33,496 bases of DNA from DAXETY01 sp051155755 (GTDB lineage Bacteria; Desulfobacterota; Desulfobacteria; Desulfobacterales; SG8-13). The notes beneath the pieces were generated by a model, which had not been told where the DNA came from, did no database searches, and saw only the letters and a program-made list of their open reading frames with translations. The position numbers and the translations under genes are program-made. This document shows, one piece after another, positions 6,424 through 13,911 of the stretch. The number at the start of each line of letters is the position of its first letter. Within the stretch, counting starts at the first letter, position 1. The stretch spans positions 1 to 33,496 of the forward strand of contig DAXETY010000024.1 in the NCBI GenBank assembly GCA_051155755.1. The letters run 5' to 3'.

Positions 6424-9153
6424 ATGCAAAACCATTCCGACGATCATCCACCCGGGAACCCGTTCTCGCAGTTTCGCCCGGAAAACCTGGATTTTTCGAA
6501 CATTTCCCGCCTGACCAAATGGATCGTCCTGGCCATTGCCGCGCTTGTTCTCTGGAACCTGGCAAGCTGGGGGATGTCCTTTTACCGGGACTGGCTTTGG
6601 TTCAGCAACCTGGGACACCAGTCCGTGCTCCTGAAAGTGATGAGCACGCGGATCGGTTTGTTCATAGCCGGGTTTGCCGTTTTTCTGGGGCTGGCCGTTT
6701 TCAACCTGCGGGTGGTGCTGCGCGCCATCCCCAGGTCCGTTCCGACAGGCGATTCCAACCTGTCCCCCGCTGCGTACAAAGCCGCGATCACTCTGCTGGT
6801 CTGGCTGGGGTGGGCGGCGGCTGTGCTGGGGGCGGTATTTCTGGCCTCGCGGATGGCCGGAGAATGGGAGCGCTTTCTGCGGTTTTTCCATGCCGTACCG
6901 TTCAACGAAACCGAGCCGATATTTGACAAAGACTTTTCTTTCTACATTTTTACGCTGCCCGCACTGGATTTTCTGCGGTTGTGGCTCATGGGAAGCTTGG
7001 CGGTGATCGGCCTGGGCGCGCTGGCGCTCTATTATTTTTCCGGTTCCGTGAGGGGTGAGCGCTTCGTTCTTACGCCCGCCATCCGCTCCCACCTGGCCCT
7101 GCTGGGCGGGTTTATTTTTTTGCTGGTCGCCGCAGGCCATTGGCTGGGGCGCTACGATCTGCTCTATTCGCCCACCGGCGCGGTGTACGGGGTCGGTTAT
7201 ACCGACCACCATGTCACCCTTCCGGCGCGATTTCTTTTGACGTTTGTCGCCCTGGCCTGCGCGGGGGTCCTGTTTTTCAACCGGCGGTTCAAGAATCCCC
7301 GGGTTGCTTACTACGCCATCGGGGTCTGGGTGGGTCTGGCCCTGCTTGCCGGCAGCGTTGTGCCCACCCTGGTTCAACGGCTGCTCGTGGAACCCAGCGA
7401 ACTGGCCCGGGAAAAGACCTATCTGGCCAACAACATCGACTTCACCCGCAAGGCCTACGGGCTGACGAACATCCAGTCACGCAGCCATCCTGCGCGGGGC
7501 GAGGTGGATGCAAACATCGTGGCCAACAACCAGGGTACGATCCAGAACATTCGCCTGTGGGACGAGGGCCCGCTGCTTCAAAGCTACAACCAGATCCAGT
7601 TCTTCCGCCTGTACTACGACTTTATGGCGGTTCACACCGACCGCTACGAGGTCGACGGCCAGCTGCGCCAGGTGATGCTGGCCACCCGGGAACTTTCCGC
7701 CGAAAAGCTGCCCGAAGAAGCGCAGCGCTGGGTCAACCGCCGTCTTCAGTTCACCCACGGCTACGGCGTGGCCATGACCCCGGTCACCGAGGTGGACCAG
7801 GGCGGGCGCCCCGGCTTCTTCATCAAGGATGTGCCGCCGGTGGGCGAAATCCCCCTGACCCGCCCCGACATTTACTACGGCCTGAAGAGTCTCGACTTTC
7901 TCATCGTGCGAAGCGGCATGAAGGAGTTCAATTACCCGGGAAAGGACGGTCCGGTCTATGTGCGTTACGAGGGGCAAGGCGGCGTTCAGCTCAGCGGCTT
8001 TTTCCGCAGGCTGATTTACAGCATCAAGTTCATGGACATCAATATCCTGATCTCCGGTGAGATCGCCGCAGACAGCCGAATTCAGTACCGCCGCACCGTG
8101 CCCGAACGCTTCGCCACCGTGACCCCCTTTCTGCTGCGCGACCGCGAGGCCTATTCGGTCGTGGCCGACGGCCGACTGTTCTGGATCCAGGACGCGTACA
8201 CGGTTACCCGGCGCTATCCCTATGCCACGCCCTACGAAAACAGATTCAACTACATCCGAAACAGCGTCAAGGCGGTCGTGGACGCCTATCATGGAACCAT
8301 CGACTATTATGTTGCGGATCCATCCGACCCGATGATCAAGACCTATCAGGCCATCTTCCCGGGCTTGTTCAAGCCCCTGGAAGACATGCCCGACTACCTG
8401 AAAGGACACCTTCGCTATCCCCTGGATCTGTTTACCGTCCAGTCGGAAATGCTCCTGCAATATCACATGGAGGACACCGTCGTCTTCTACAACAAGGAAG
8501 ATCAGTGGTCCATTCCCGTTCAGAGCTCCTTTGGCGAGACCGCGGCGCTGAGACCTTACTACATCGTGGCCCGTCTGCCCGGCGAAGAAAAAGAAGAGTT
8601 TCTGCTCATCCAGCCCTTTACCCCGGCCGACCGCCACAACCTGGTCGGCTGGATTGCCGCCCGCAGCGACGGAGAACACTACGGCAAGATGGAGCTGTTC
8701 CGGTTCCCCTCGGGCCGGCACGTGGACGGTCCAAACCAGGTCGAAGCCCGCATCGACAACGATGCGGTCATATCCGAGCAGTTCACCTTGTGGGGCCAGG
8801 TGGGCTCTGAGGTGTCCAGGGGCATCCTGCTGGTCATTCCGATCGGCGATGCCGTTCTGTACGCCGAGCCGGTGTTTCTCAAGCCGGAAACCCTCGATTT
8901 TCCGGAGCTGCGGCGCATTATCCTGGCCGATTCCCGGCAGGTGGTGATGCACCGGACCCTGGACGACGGCATCGACGCCCTGGCCGGCAAGCTGCCTGCG
9001 GTAGATGTCACCCCGGTTGTCGAGGAAGCGGCCAAGGAACCCGGCGTGAGCGCCACCATTGCTCAGAGCATCGAAGAGATCCGCCAGGTCCTGCAAGAAG
9101 CGGCCGGCAAACTGGAAGAATTGCTCGACCGGCTCGGACAGCAGGAGCAGTAG
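6424..9153 (+). CDS. UPF0182 family large membrane protein
   Basis: 909-aa protein of the UPF0182 (COG1615) family, whose function is unknown. Residues about 32-310 hold the expected set of about seven membrane helices (for example WIVLAIAALVLWNLASW, LFIAGFAVFLGLAVF, ALLGGFIFLLVAAGHWLGRY). The long remainder (about 330-860) is a soluble, probably extracytoplasmic domain with the family landmarks VEPSELAREKTYLANNIDFT, NNQGTIQNIRLWDEGPLL and VRYEGQGGVQLSGFFRRL. The last ~40 residues form a predicted coiled coil (SIEEIRQVLQEAAGKLEELL). An AGGTGG sits 8 nt before the ATG. It is transcribed divergently from the antiporter with no other gene in its unit; its 3' end is followed by a transposase relic. 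Confidence 0.9.
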   Translation: MQNHSDDHPPGNPFSQFRPENLDFSNISRLTKWIVLAIAALVLWNLASWGMSFYRDWLWFSNLGHQSVLLKVMSTRIGLFIAGFAVFLGLAVFNLRVVLRAIPRSVPTGDSNLSPAAYKAAITLLVWLGWAAAVLGAVFLASRMAGEWERFLRFFHAVPFNETEPIFDKDFSFYIFTLPALDFLRLWLMGSLAVIGLGALALYYFSGSVRGERFVLTPAIRSHLALLGGFIFLLVAAGHWLGRYDLLYSPTGAVYGVGYTDHHVTLPARFLLTFVALACAGVLFFNRRFKNPRVAYYAIGVWVGLALLAGSVVPTLVQRLLVEPSELAREKTYLANNIDFTRKAYGLTNIQSRSHPARGEVDANIVANNQGTIQNIRLWDEGPLLQSYNQIQFFRLYYDFMAVHTDRYEVDGQLRQVMLATRELSAEKLPEEAQRWVNRRLQFTHGYGVAMTPVTEVDQGGRPGFFIKDVPPVGEIPLTRPDIYYGLKSLDFLIVRSGMKEFNYPGKDGPVYVRYEGQGGVQLSGFFRRLIYSIKFMDINILISGEIAADSRIQYRRTVPERFATVTPFLLRDREAYSVVADGRLFWIQDAYTVTRRYPYATPYENRFNYIRNSVKAVVDAYHGTIDYYVADPSDPMIKTYQAIFPGLFKPLEDMPDYLKGHLRYPLDLFTVQSEMLLQYHMEDTVVFYNKEDQWSIPVQSSFGETAALRPYYIVARLPGEEKEEFLLIQPFTPADRHNLVGWIAARSDGEHYGKMELFRFPSGRHVDGPNQVEARIDNDAVISEQFTLWGQVGSEVSRGILLVIPIGDAVLYAEPVFLKPETLDFPELRRIILADSRQVVMHRTLDDGIDALAGKLPAVDVTPVVEEAAKEPGVSATIAQSIEEIRQVLQEAAGKLEELLDRLGQQEQ

Positions 9154-9217
9154 TGGAATCTTGTGGTTGTGTGACAACGTGCGCAAACAAGTGCCCCACC
9201 AAATCCGGTAACACCAT

Positions 9218-9442
9218 TCATAATTGTTGCTTTTATGAAGCCCCATGATTTAGCTGCTTCATGGCACGCATGGCAAGAGCAGTGGCATTCGGATATCCAC
9301 ATCACGTTACGCAACGTGGAAACAGGCGCCAGCAAACCTTTTTCAATGACGAAGATTATCAGGCCTATTGGGGACTGATGTCACACTGGTATGATGTGCA
9401 GGGTGTACAGATCTGGGCGTATTGTTATATGCCCAATAAGGT
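9218..9442 (+). pseudogene. Truncated REP-associated (Y1) transposase, copy B
   Basis: From ATG 9261 about 59 codons match the N-terminus of RAYT/IS200-like Y1 transposases: GYPHHVTQRGNRRQQTFFND, DEDYQAYWGLMSHWYDVQ and WAYCYMPN. In intact proteins MPN is followed by HVHLI, carrying the metal-binding histidines; here the frame continues KVSPEL and runs into the antisense 3' end of the HMG-CoA lyase gene. More than half of the usual ~200-residue protein, including the catalytic tyrosine region, is missing. The leader and first 25 codons are shared with copy A at 3838-3962. It lies between two convergent genes, a common place for such elements. Confidence 0.75.
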
Positions 9443-9452
9443 GTCCCCGGAA

Positions 9453-10386
9453 TTACGCTCTTTGCCTGCAGCAGGTCTGCCCCTTTGCGTGCTCACACGA
9501 TGCGCAGGCCGGCAAATCGATTTCCGGCAGGATGCGGCGCTGGTCGGTTACATAAGGGTCGAGCAAATACCGGGCCTGAGACAGCTTGCGGCGATCAACC
9601 CTCAAGGTTTCTCCCATCGATGACAGCACTTCCACCACGGCTTCGGTGGCCACGTTGCCGGTGGCGCCCGGTGCATAGGGGCACCCCCCCAGGCCACCCA
9701 CGCTCGCATCGAAGGTGCGAATGCCGTGGGCCCACGCAGCCCGCACATTGTCCGTTGCCCTGCCGTATGTGTCGTGAAAATGCATGGCGACCCGTTCCGG
9801 CGGCACCCGGATCAACAGCAAATCGAGAAGCCGCTTGACCTCTTCGGGCGTGGCCTTGCCGACCGTGTCGGAGATCGACACTTCAACGACACCGATGTCG
9901 ATGAGCCTTTCGGCCACATCGACGGCGGCCGCCGGTGGGATTCGGCCCTCGAAGGCGCACCAGAATGCAGCCGAAACATAACCGCGTACCGGCAGTTTCT
10001 CGCGTTGGGCCAGCGCCGTAACCGGTATAAAACGCCGCAGAGATTCCTCGGTGGAAGCATTGATGTTTTTTCGGTTGAAAGTCTCACTGGCGGCCGTGAA
10101 AACCGCCGCCTTGTCGACCCGGGCTTCGATGGCCCGCTCGAGTCCGCGTTGATTGGGTACCAGCGCCGAATATACAACCCCCTGCTGCCGGGTGATCCCG
10201 CCAAACACCGCCGCTGCATCGGCAAGCTGCGCCACCCAGCGCGGGGAAACGAAGGCGCTGACTTCGATCTCGTCGACTCCGGAGGGCCGACAGCGCATCG
10301 ACAAAGGCGATCTTTGCCTCGGTGGGTACGGGGGCGGTCTCGTTTTGCAGCCCGTCGCGGGGGCCGACTTCCACAATCCTTACCAT
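9453..10386 (-). pseudogene. Hydroxymethylglutaryl-CoA lyase, frameshifted
   Basis: HMG-CoA lyase of the DRE-TIM aldolase family, which splits 3-hydroxy-3-methylglutaryl-CoA into acetyl-CoA and acetoacetate (leucine breakdown). The N-terminus lies in one frame: VEVGPRDGLQNE with the catalytic RD pair, then FVDALSA. The rest lies in another: GVDEIEVSAFVSPRWVAQL, VSISDTVGKATPEEV, MHFHDTYGRA and the signature GLGGCPYAPGATGNVATE with the active-site cysteine. The two parts join if one base is removed from the GGAGGG run at 10281-10286 (plus strand). Everything else is intact, so this is either a recent inactivating mutation or a sequence error. ATG 10386 is the likely start; a TTG at 10404 is possible. 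No metabolic partner gene is next to it. Confidence 0.85.
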
Positions 10387-10414
10387 TGCTTTAATTTCCG
10401 CCAATTCATGTCGT

Positions 10415-10663
10415 TTACTTGTGCAAATGAAGTATTTTGCCGGTAATCCGCATTGTCAATGCGCTTTGCCGGTCCCACGGAATTCTCGATGCTTCATGCG
10501 CACCGGCAAGGACGATCTGGTTTTGGGCGGTTTGTTCTTTGAAAAGTCCGAACAGCCGCACTGCTACGGACCTGAGCAAACCTTCCAGCTCGACCCCTAA
10601 GGCCGGTCGGAAATCGGCGCCTTTGACCGCGGGCGGGCCCCCGGTCGCCTTACCGGCTGTCAC
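10415..10663 (-). other. Weak 82-codon open frame upstream of HMG-CoA lyase
   Basis: Frame starting at a GTG (10663) and ending 11 bp before the earliest HMG-CoA lyase start. Its residues (GVELEGLLRSVAVRLFGLF, AGAHEASRIPWDRQ) are not recognisable and there is no convincing ribosome binding site. It could be a decayed gene; treat as unsupported coding. The wider gap 10387-10964 otherwise holds the two hairpins listed separately. Confidence 0.15.
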
Positions 10664-10681
10664 CGGCCTTCAAACCGTTTC

Positions 10682-10707
10682 ATCGGTTGCCTTTTGCAAC
10701 CGATTTT
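10682..10707 (+). terminator. Hairpin with short T tail upstream of DUF1538 operon
   Basis: Perfect 9-bp stem ATCGGTTGC (10682-10690) / GCAACCGAT (10696-10704), loop CTTTT, followed by TTT. It lies about 260 bp before the DUF1538 operon, in plus orientation. Confidence 0.4.
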
Positions 10708-10836
10708 GCGATACCGGACGAAAACTGCATGGAACGAAATCGATGGGAAACCATGACCGCGGAACGGAAATTGATCGCAAAAATCATCCCTCCGTTTCGG
10801 GTGTTCGGAGTGCACGCTGTCGGTGCATGTCGGGAC

Positions 10837-10869
10837 CGGGAGCCGCGCGGAGGCGCGTTGCCCGTTTTT
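10837..10869 (+). terminator. Terminator-like hairpin in the DUF1538 operon leader
   Basis: Outer CGGG (10837-10840)/CCCG (10861-10864) and inner CGCGC (10844-10848)/GCGCG (10853-10857) separated by a 3x3 internal loop, followed by five T (10865-10869). It lies 95 bp before the first gene of the operon. It may end an upstream transcript or act as an attenuator; I cannot match the preceding 130 bp to a known riboswitch. Confidence 0.45.
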
Positions 10870-10964
10870 AATATTTGCATCCATGGCAATGCCGTCATCA
10901 AGATGCCGAACACACGAGGTTTCCATCGCGTGAACGCGAAAGAAAAAAAGGACATTTGGCGATA

Positions 10965-11732
10965 ATGGCTGGGAAATACAGAGGGACGTTCGTATCCGCG
11001 GTTTTGCCGCTGGTCTTGAGAAAACTGTGGGGCTCACTCAAGGATCTGCTGCCGATCATATTGGTGATTGCATTTTTCCAGGCCCTTGTTCTGCGGCAGC
11101 CCCTGCCGAACCTATTCGATGTCATCGTCGGCGGTGTGCTGGTTGTTTTGGGGCTTATGCTTTTCATCCAGGGGCTGGAAATGGGCCTGTTCCCCATCGG
11201 GGAAGCCATGGCCCAGGCGTTGGCCCGAAAAGGCAGCCTGTTTTGGCTGCTGGTGTTCGCGTTTCTGCTCGGCTTTGCCACCACGGTGGCCGAACCGGCG
11301 TTGATTGCCGTGTCCGCCGAGGCCGCCAATATCGCCGCCCAAAACGAGCTGATCCCATCGACGGGAAAATCCATGAAAAATTACGCCTTCGGCTTGCGGT
11401 TGTCGGTGGCCTTCTCTGTGGGTTTCGCCATTCTGATCGGTGTTCTGCGCATCCTGCGCGGGTGGCCCATCCACTACCTGATCATCGGCGGTTATGTCAT
11501 GGTTATGCTCATGACATTGATCGCCCCGAAGGAAATCATCGGCATTGCCTATGATGCCGGCGGCGTCACCACCTCGACGGTCACCGTGCCTTTGGTGGCG
11601 GCCTTGGGCGTCGGACTGGCTTCGATCATCAAAGGCCGCAGTCCACTGGTGGACGGCTTCGGGCTTATCGCTTTTGCATCGCTGCTGCCCATGATTTTTG
11701 TCATGGGTTATGGACTGATCATTTTCAATTGA
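10965..11732 (+). CDS. DUF1538 family membrane protein, subunit A
   Basis: 255-aa polytopic membrane protein of the DUF1538 family; the substrate is unknown. About seven hydrophobic segments are visible (about 28-44, 51-76, 92-118, 144-164, 169-187, 205-222, 231-254). Two polar motifs sit inside hydrophobic stretches: GFATTVAEPALIA (103-115) and YDAGGVTTSTVTVPL (196-210), the kind of broken-helix motif found in ion-coupled carriers. It is paralogous to the next gene over its whole length (shared VLRQPLPNL-type and LFPIGEAM-type segments). I chose ATG 10965, since upstream codons are polar and translated from leader DNA; the site AAAGGAC upstream is modest. First gene of a four-gene operon; 18 bp separate it from the second. 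Confidence 0.85.
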   Translation: MAGKYRGTFVSAVLPLVLRKLWGSLKDLLPIILVIAFFQALVLRQPLPNLFDVIVGGVLVVLGLMLFIQGLEMGLFPIGEAMAQALARKGSLFWLLVFAFLLGFATTVAEPALIAVSAEAANIAAQNELIPSTGKSMKNYAFGLRLSVAFSVGFAILIGVLRILRGWPIHYLIIGGYVMVMLMTLIAPKEIIGIAYDAGGVTTSTVTVPLVAALGVGLASIIKGRSPLVDGFGLIAFASLLPMIFVMGYGLIIFN

Positions 11733-11750
11733 CCCCCGGAAGGGAGGACC

Positions 11751-12524
11751 ATGACGTTTTTGCTGGAATCCGGAGTGGTGCTGCTGGGCACTTTCCGCGA
11801 TATTCTGCCGATTCTGGCGTTGATCACCGGCTTCCAATTGTTTGTCCTGCGCCAGCCCATTCCCCATCTGCATCGCCTCATCGTCGGTGGTGTGTACGTG
11901 GTCATCGGTCTGGCCATGTTCCTCATCGGGCTGGAAAAGGCCCTTTTCCCGTTGGGAAAAGTCATGGCGGCCCAGCTTTCCGATACCACCTTTCTGAACA
12001 AAGGAAGCGAAGCCGTCCGCTCCGGATGGACTGCCTATGGATGGGTCTACCTCTTTGCGGCATTGATCGGTTTTTCCACGACCATCGCCGAGCCGTCCCT
12101 ACTGGCCGTGGCCCTGAAGGCCGGCGAGGTGTCCAGCGGCGTGATCAGCCCCTGGGGGCTTCGGATCACCGTAGCGCTGGGAGTTGCCGTGGGGATTTCC
12201 CTGGGTGCCTTCCGCATCGTTACCGGAACGCCGCTGCATGTTTACATCCTGGCCGGGTACATCATTGTCGTACTCCAGACCTTTACGACACCCAGAAAAA
12301 TGATTGCACTGGCTTATGATTCCGGCGGCGTGACGACCTCGACCGTCACGGTGCCCCTGGTCGCCGCCCTCGGCCTGGGACTATCCGAAGCCGTACCGGG
12401 ACGCAATCCGGCCCTGGACGGCTTCGGACTGATCGCATTTGCGAGTCTGTTTCCGATCATCACTGTAATGGGGTATGCGCAGGTGTCCCATTGGATTGCC
12501 GGTCGAAAGTCCGGGAAACGCTGA
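11751..12524 (+). CDS. DUF1538 family membrane protein, subunit B
   Basis: 257-aa paralogue of the preceding gene with the same layout: DILPILALITGFQLFVLRQP at 18-37, LFPLGKVM at 65-72, GFSTTIAEPSLLAVA at 107-121, YDSGGVTTSTVTVPLVAALG at 189-208 and GFGLIAFASLFPIITVMGY at 224-242. The conserved TT-x-x-EP and GGVTTSTVTVP motifs in both copies suggest that two halves form one transporter, like other carriers made of repeated domains. A strong site (GGAAGGGAGG) precedes the ATG. The C-terminus is short and basic. The PII-like gene begins 14 bp downstream. Confidence 0.87.
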   Translation: MTFLLESGVVLLGTFRDILPILALITGFQLFVLRQPIPHLHRLIVGGVYVVIGLAMFLIGLEKALFPLGKVMAAQLSDTTFLNKGSEAVRSGWTAYGWVYLFAALIGFSTTIAEPSLLAVALKAGEVSSGVISPWGLRITVALGVAVGISLGAFRIVTGTPLHVYILAGYIIVVLQTFTTPRKMIALAYDSGGVTTSTVTVPLVAALGLGLSEAVPGRNPALDGFGLIAFASLFPIITVMGYAQVSHWIAGRKSGKR

Positions 12525-12538
12525 TAAGGAGAGAGCCG

Positions 12539-12886
12539 ATGAAATTCAAGATTGTTTTCGCTCCGGTCAAAACCCACAAAACCGACCCGGTTGTGGATGC
12601 GGCCAAAGCAGCCGGTGCAACGGGCGCAACCATCATACCCGCCCGCGGCACCGGAATGCACGAGGCCAAAACTTTTTTCGGCCTCACCTTGGAAGATCAA
12701 ACCGATATCGTGATGTTCCTGCTCGAAGAGCATATCGTCAAACCGGTTCTGGAGGCCATCAAAACCGCCGGGGAGTTCGACAAGCCGGGAACCGGCATTG
12801 CATTCGTGATGCCGGTGGAGCAGGTGATCGGCCTCGATAGCCAGATGGAGAAGTTTAAGGAGGAGGTTCGGGACAAATATTTGTAA
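12539..12886 (+). CDS. PII-like nitrogen-regulatory-type signalling protein
   Basis: 115-aa protein with a PII ferredoxin-like fold: beta1 MKFKIVFAPVKT, a helix DPVVDAAKAAGATGATII, T-loop region from about 36 to 55 (RGTGMHEAKTFFGLTLEDQ), beta3 TDIVMFLLEE, helix VKPVLEAIKTA, and a B-loop-like FDKPGTGIAFVMPVEQVIGL at 80-99. The T-loop lacks the Tyr51 that is uridylylated in GlnB/GlnK, so it belongs to a divergent PII subgroup; nucleotide binding (ATP/ADP or another adenosine compound) is likely by family but not shown. PII proteins usually bind and gate a partner membrane transporter (AmtB, SbtA); here the obvious partner is the DUF1538 pair. AAGGAGAGAG lies just before the ATG. Confidence 0.85.
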   Translation: MKFKIVFAPVKTHKTDPVVDAAKAAGATGATIIPARGTGMHEAKTFFGLTLEDQTDIVMFLLEEHIVKPVLEAIKTAGEFDKPGTGIAFVMPVEQVIGLDSQMEKFKEEVRDKYL

Positions 12887-12925
12887 GTGTCTTTGCTCAA
12901 GACTTTTTATGGAAAAGGAGAAAGT

Positions 12926-13327
12926 ATGCCTGCGCCGATCTTACGGGCATTAGATGTGATGCACAAGGACGTGCCGAGTATCGATGGCATGGCGACCGCC
13001 AAAGAAGCCGCCGCCCAGATGCGCGCCTCCCAAGCGGCCGAACTCCTGGTGGCCAAGCGCAATGATGATGATGCCTGGGGTATCGTCACGATCATGGACC
13101 TGGTTACCCATGTGATCGTGCCCGGCCGCGACGCGGATAACATCTTTGTATACGAGATTATGACCAAACCGGTCATCACCGTTCCGGCACAAATGGATAT
13201 TCGTTACGTGATCCGCCTGATGCAGCGCATCGGCGTTCGTCGAGCACCGGTGGAGGACAAGGGTGAGATCGTCGGCATGATCACCCTGTCCAGCCTGGTT
13301 TTGAACAATGACATCCTCCTAAGTTGA
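12926..13327 (+). CDS. Stand-alone two-CBS-domain protein
   Basis: 133-aa soluble protein made of one CBS pair: CBS1 about 6-60 (VMHKDVPSIDGMATAKEAA ... WGIVTIMDLVTHV) and CBS2 about 70-130 (IMTKPVITVPAQMDIRYVI ... GEIVGMITLSSLVL). CBS pairs bind AMP, ATP or related ligands and act as energy or ionic-strength sensors. The ATG at 12926 follows AAGGAG by 5-6 nt; an upstream frame to 12887 lacks support. It follows the PII-like gene by 39 bp and closes the DUF1538 operon, so two separate nucleotide-sensing proteins serve one membrane pair. Confidence 0.87.
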   Translation: MPAPILRALDVMHKDVPSIDGMATAKEAAAQMRASQAAELLVAKRNDDDAWGIVTIMDLVTHVIVPGRDADNIFVYEIMTKPVITVPAQMDIRYVIRLMQRIGVRRAPVEDKGEIVGMITLSSLVLNNDILLS

Positions 13328-13358
13328 GCGATTGCCGAGGTTGCCGCAGATACAAGGA

Positions 13359-13399
13359 AGAAGCGGTTGCGCTATATTCATATATACGCAACGGCTTCT
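13359..13399. other. 13-bp inverted repeat after the DUF1538 operon
   Basis: AGAAGCGGTTGCG (13359-13371) against CGCAACGGCTTCT (13387-13399), one mismatch, 15-nt AT-rich loop with ATATAT. It begins 31 bp after the CBS gene stop, a position suited to a transcript end, but no T run follows. Confidence 0.45.
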
Positions 13400-13436
13400 G
13401 ACGCCGTAGATGCGGTAAGATCGGCAAGCCCGAAGG

Positions 13437-13513
13437 GGTTCAAATTTTCAAAACTAAAATCGGTTGAAATCCTTTTCAGTAAAACAAAATAATGAATTTT
13501 GAAAATTTGAACC
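13437..13513. repeat. Perfect 17-bp inverted repeat, 43-bp spacer
   Basis: GGTTCAAATTTTCAAAA at 13437-13453 and its exact complement at 13497-13513. The enclosed 43 bp are AT-rich and hold no gene. It could be a long hairpin at an mRNA end or the trace of a small mobile element; no target duplication is evident. Confidence 0.5.
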
Positions 13514-13715
13514 GCTCAGTTTAGGATCATGTGATTTCCAGAGGTATTCGGAAAGACGTTGACACCGAAAGCATTGGCTCCCCCTGGGGGAGCGTTTGCA
13601 GTTGTGATGAGGATTGTCGCAATTCGACGCACCGGGGCCAGGTCCGGTCATTCGCACCTTCACAGTACGAACAGGCCGACAGATCCGGTTGCGGGCGGAT
13701 GCGGCAACCCTCCCA

Positions 13716-13823
13716 GACCACACCTTCCTGCCTGGAAATCCCCTCAAAGACTGCAGATGCGTCTTCGAGTTAGGGCACCCGGCGGGGAGAATCAACGCCG
13801 CTGACTTGGATCTCGTCTGACGT
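13716..13823 (-). pseudogene. Degenerate HMG-CoA lyase fragment
   Basis: On the minus strand 35 codons read DEIQVSGVDSPRRVP, a stop, then LEDASAVFEGISRQEGVVW. This aligns without gaps to DEIEVSAFVSPRWVAQ-LADAAAVFGGITRQQGVVY of the HMG-CoA lyase gene at 9453-10386, with 22 of 35 identical residues and extensive nucleotide identity. The in-frame stop and loss of similarity on both sides show a relic. No other gene is recognisable in 13514-13911. Confidence 0.7.
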
Positions 13824-13911
13824 TGTTTCGATTCGGCAAAATCAGAGGCGTCCCCTGAAAAAAACGGATGGGCGCAAAGCGGACCCGACATTGTTTCCGG
13901 CATCGGTGGCC

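Noticed and set aside
6413..6428. TGGCAC-N5-TGC as a sigma54 promoter
   Set aside because: The spacing between GG and GC is 9 rather than 10 and the element overlaps the UPF0182 start codon.
7477..9246. 589-codon minus-strand open frame across the UPF0182 gene
   Set aside because: It lies wholly opposite a clear UPF0182 protein with conserved motifs; long antisense frames are expected in GC-rich coding DNA and its residues match no family.
13454..13903. 149-codon minus-strand open frame after the DUF1538 operon
   Set aside because: It lies in a different frame from the HMG-CoA lyase relic it crosses, has no ribosome site and has no recognisable sequence.
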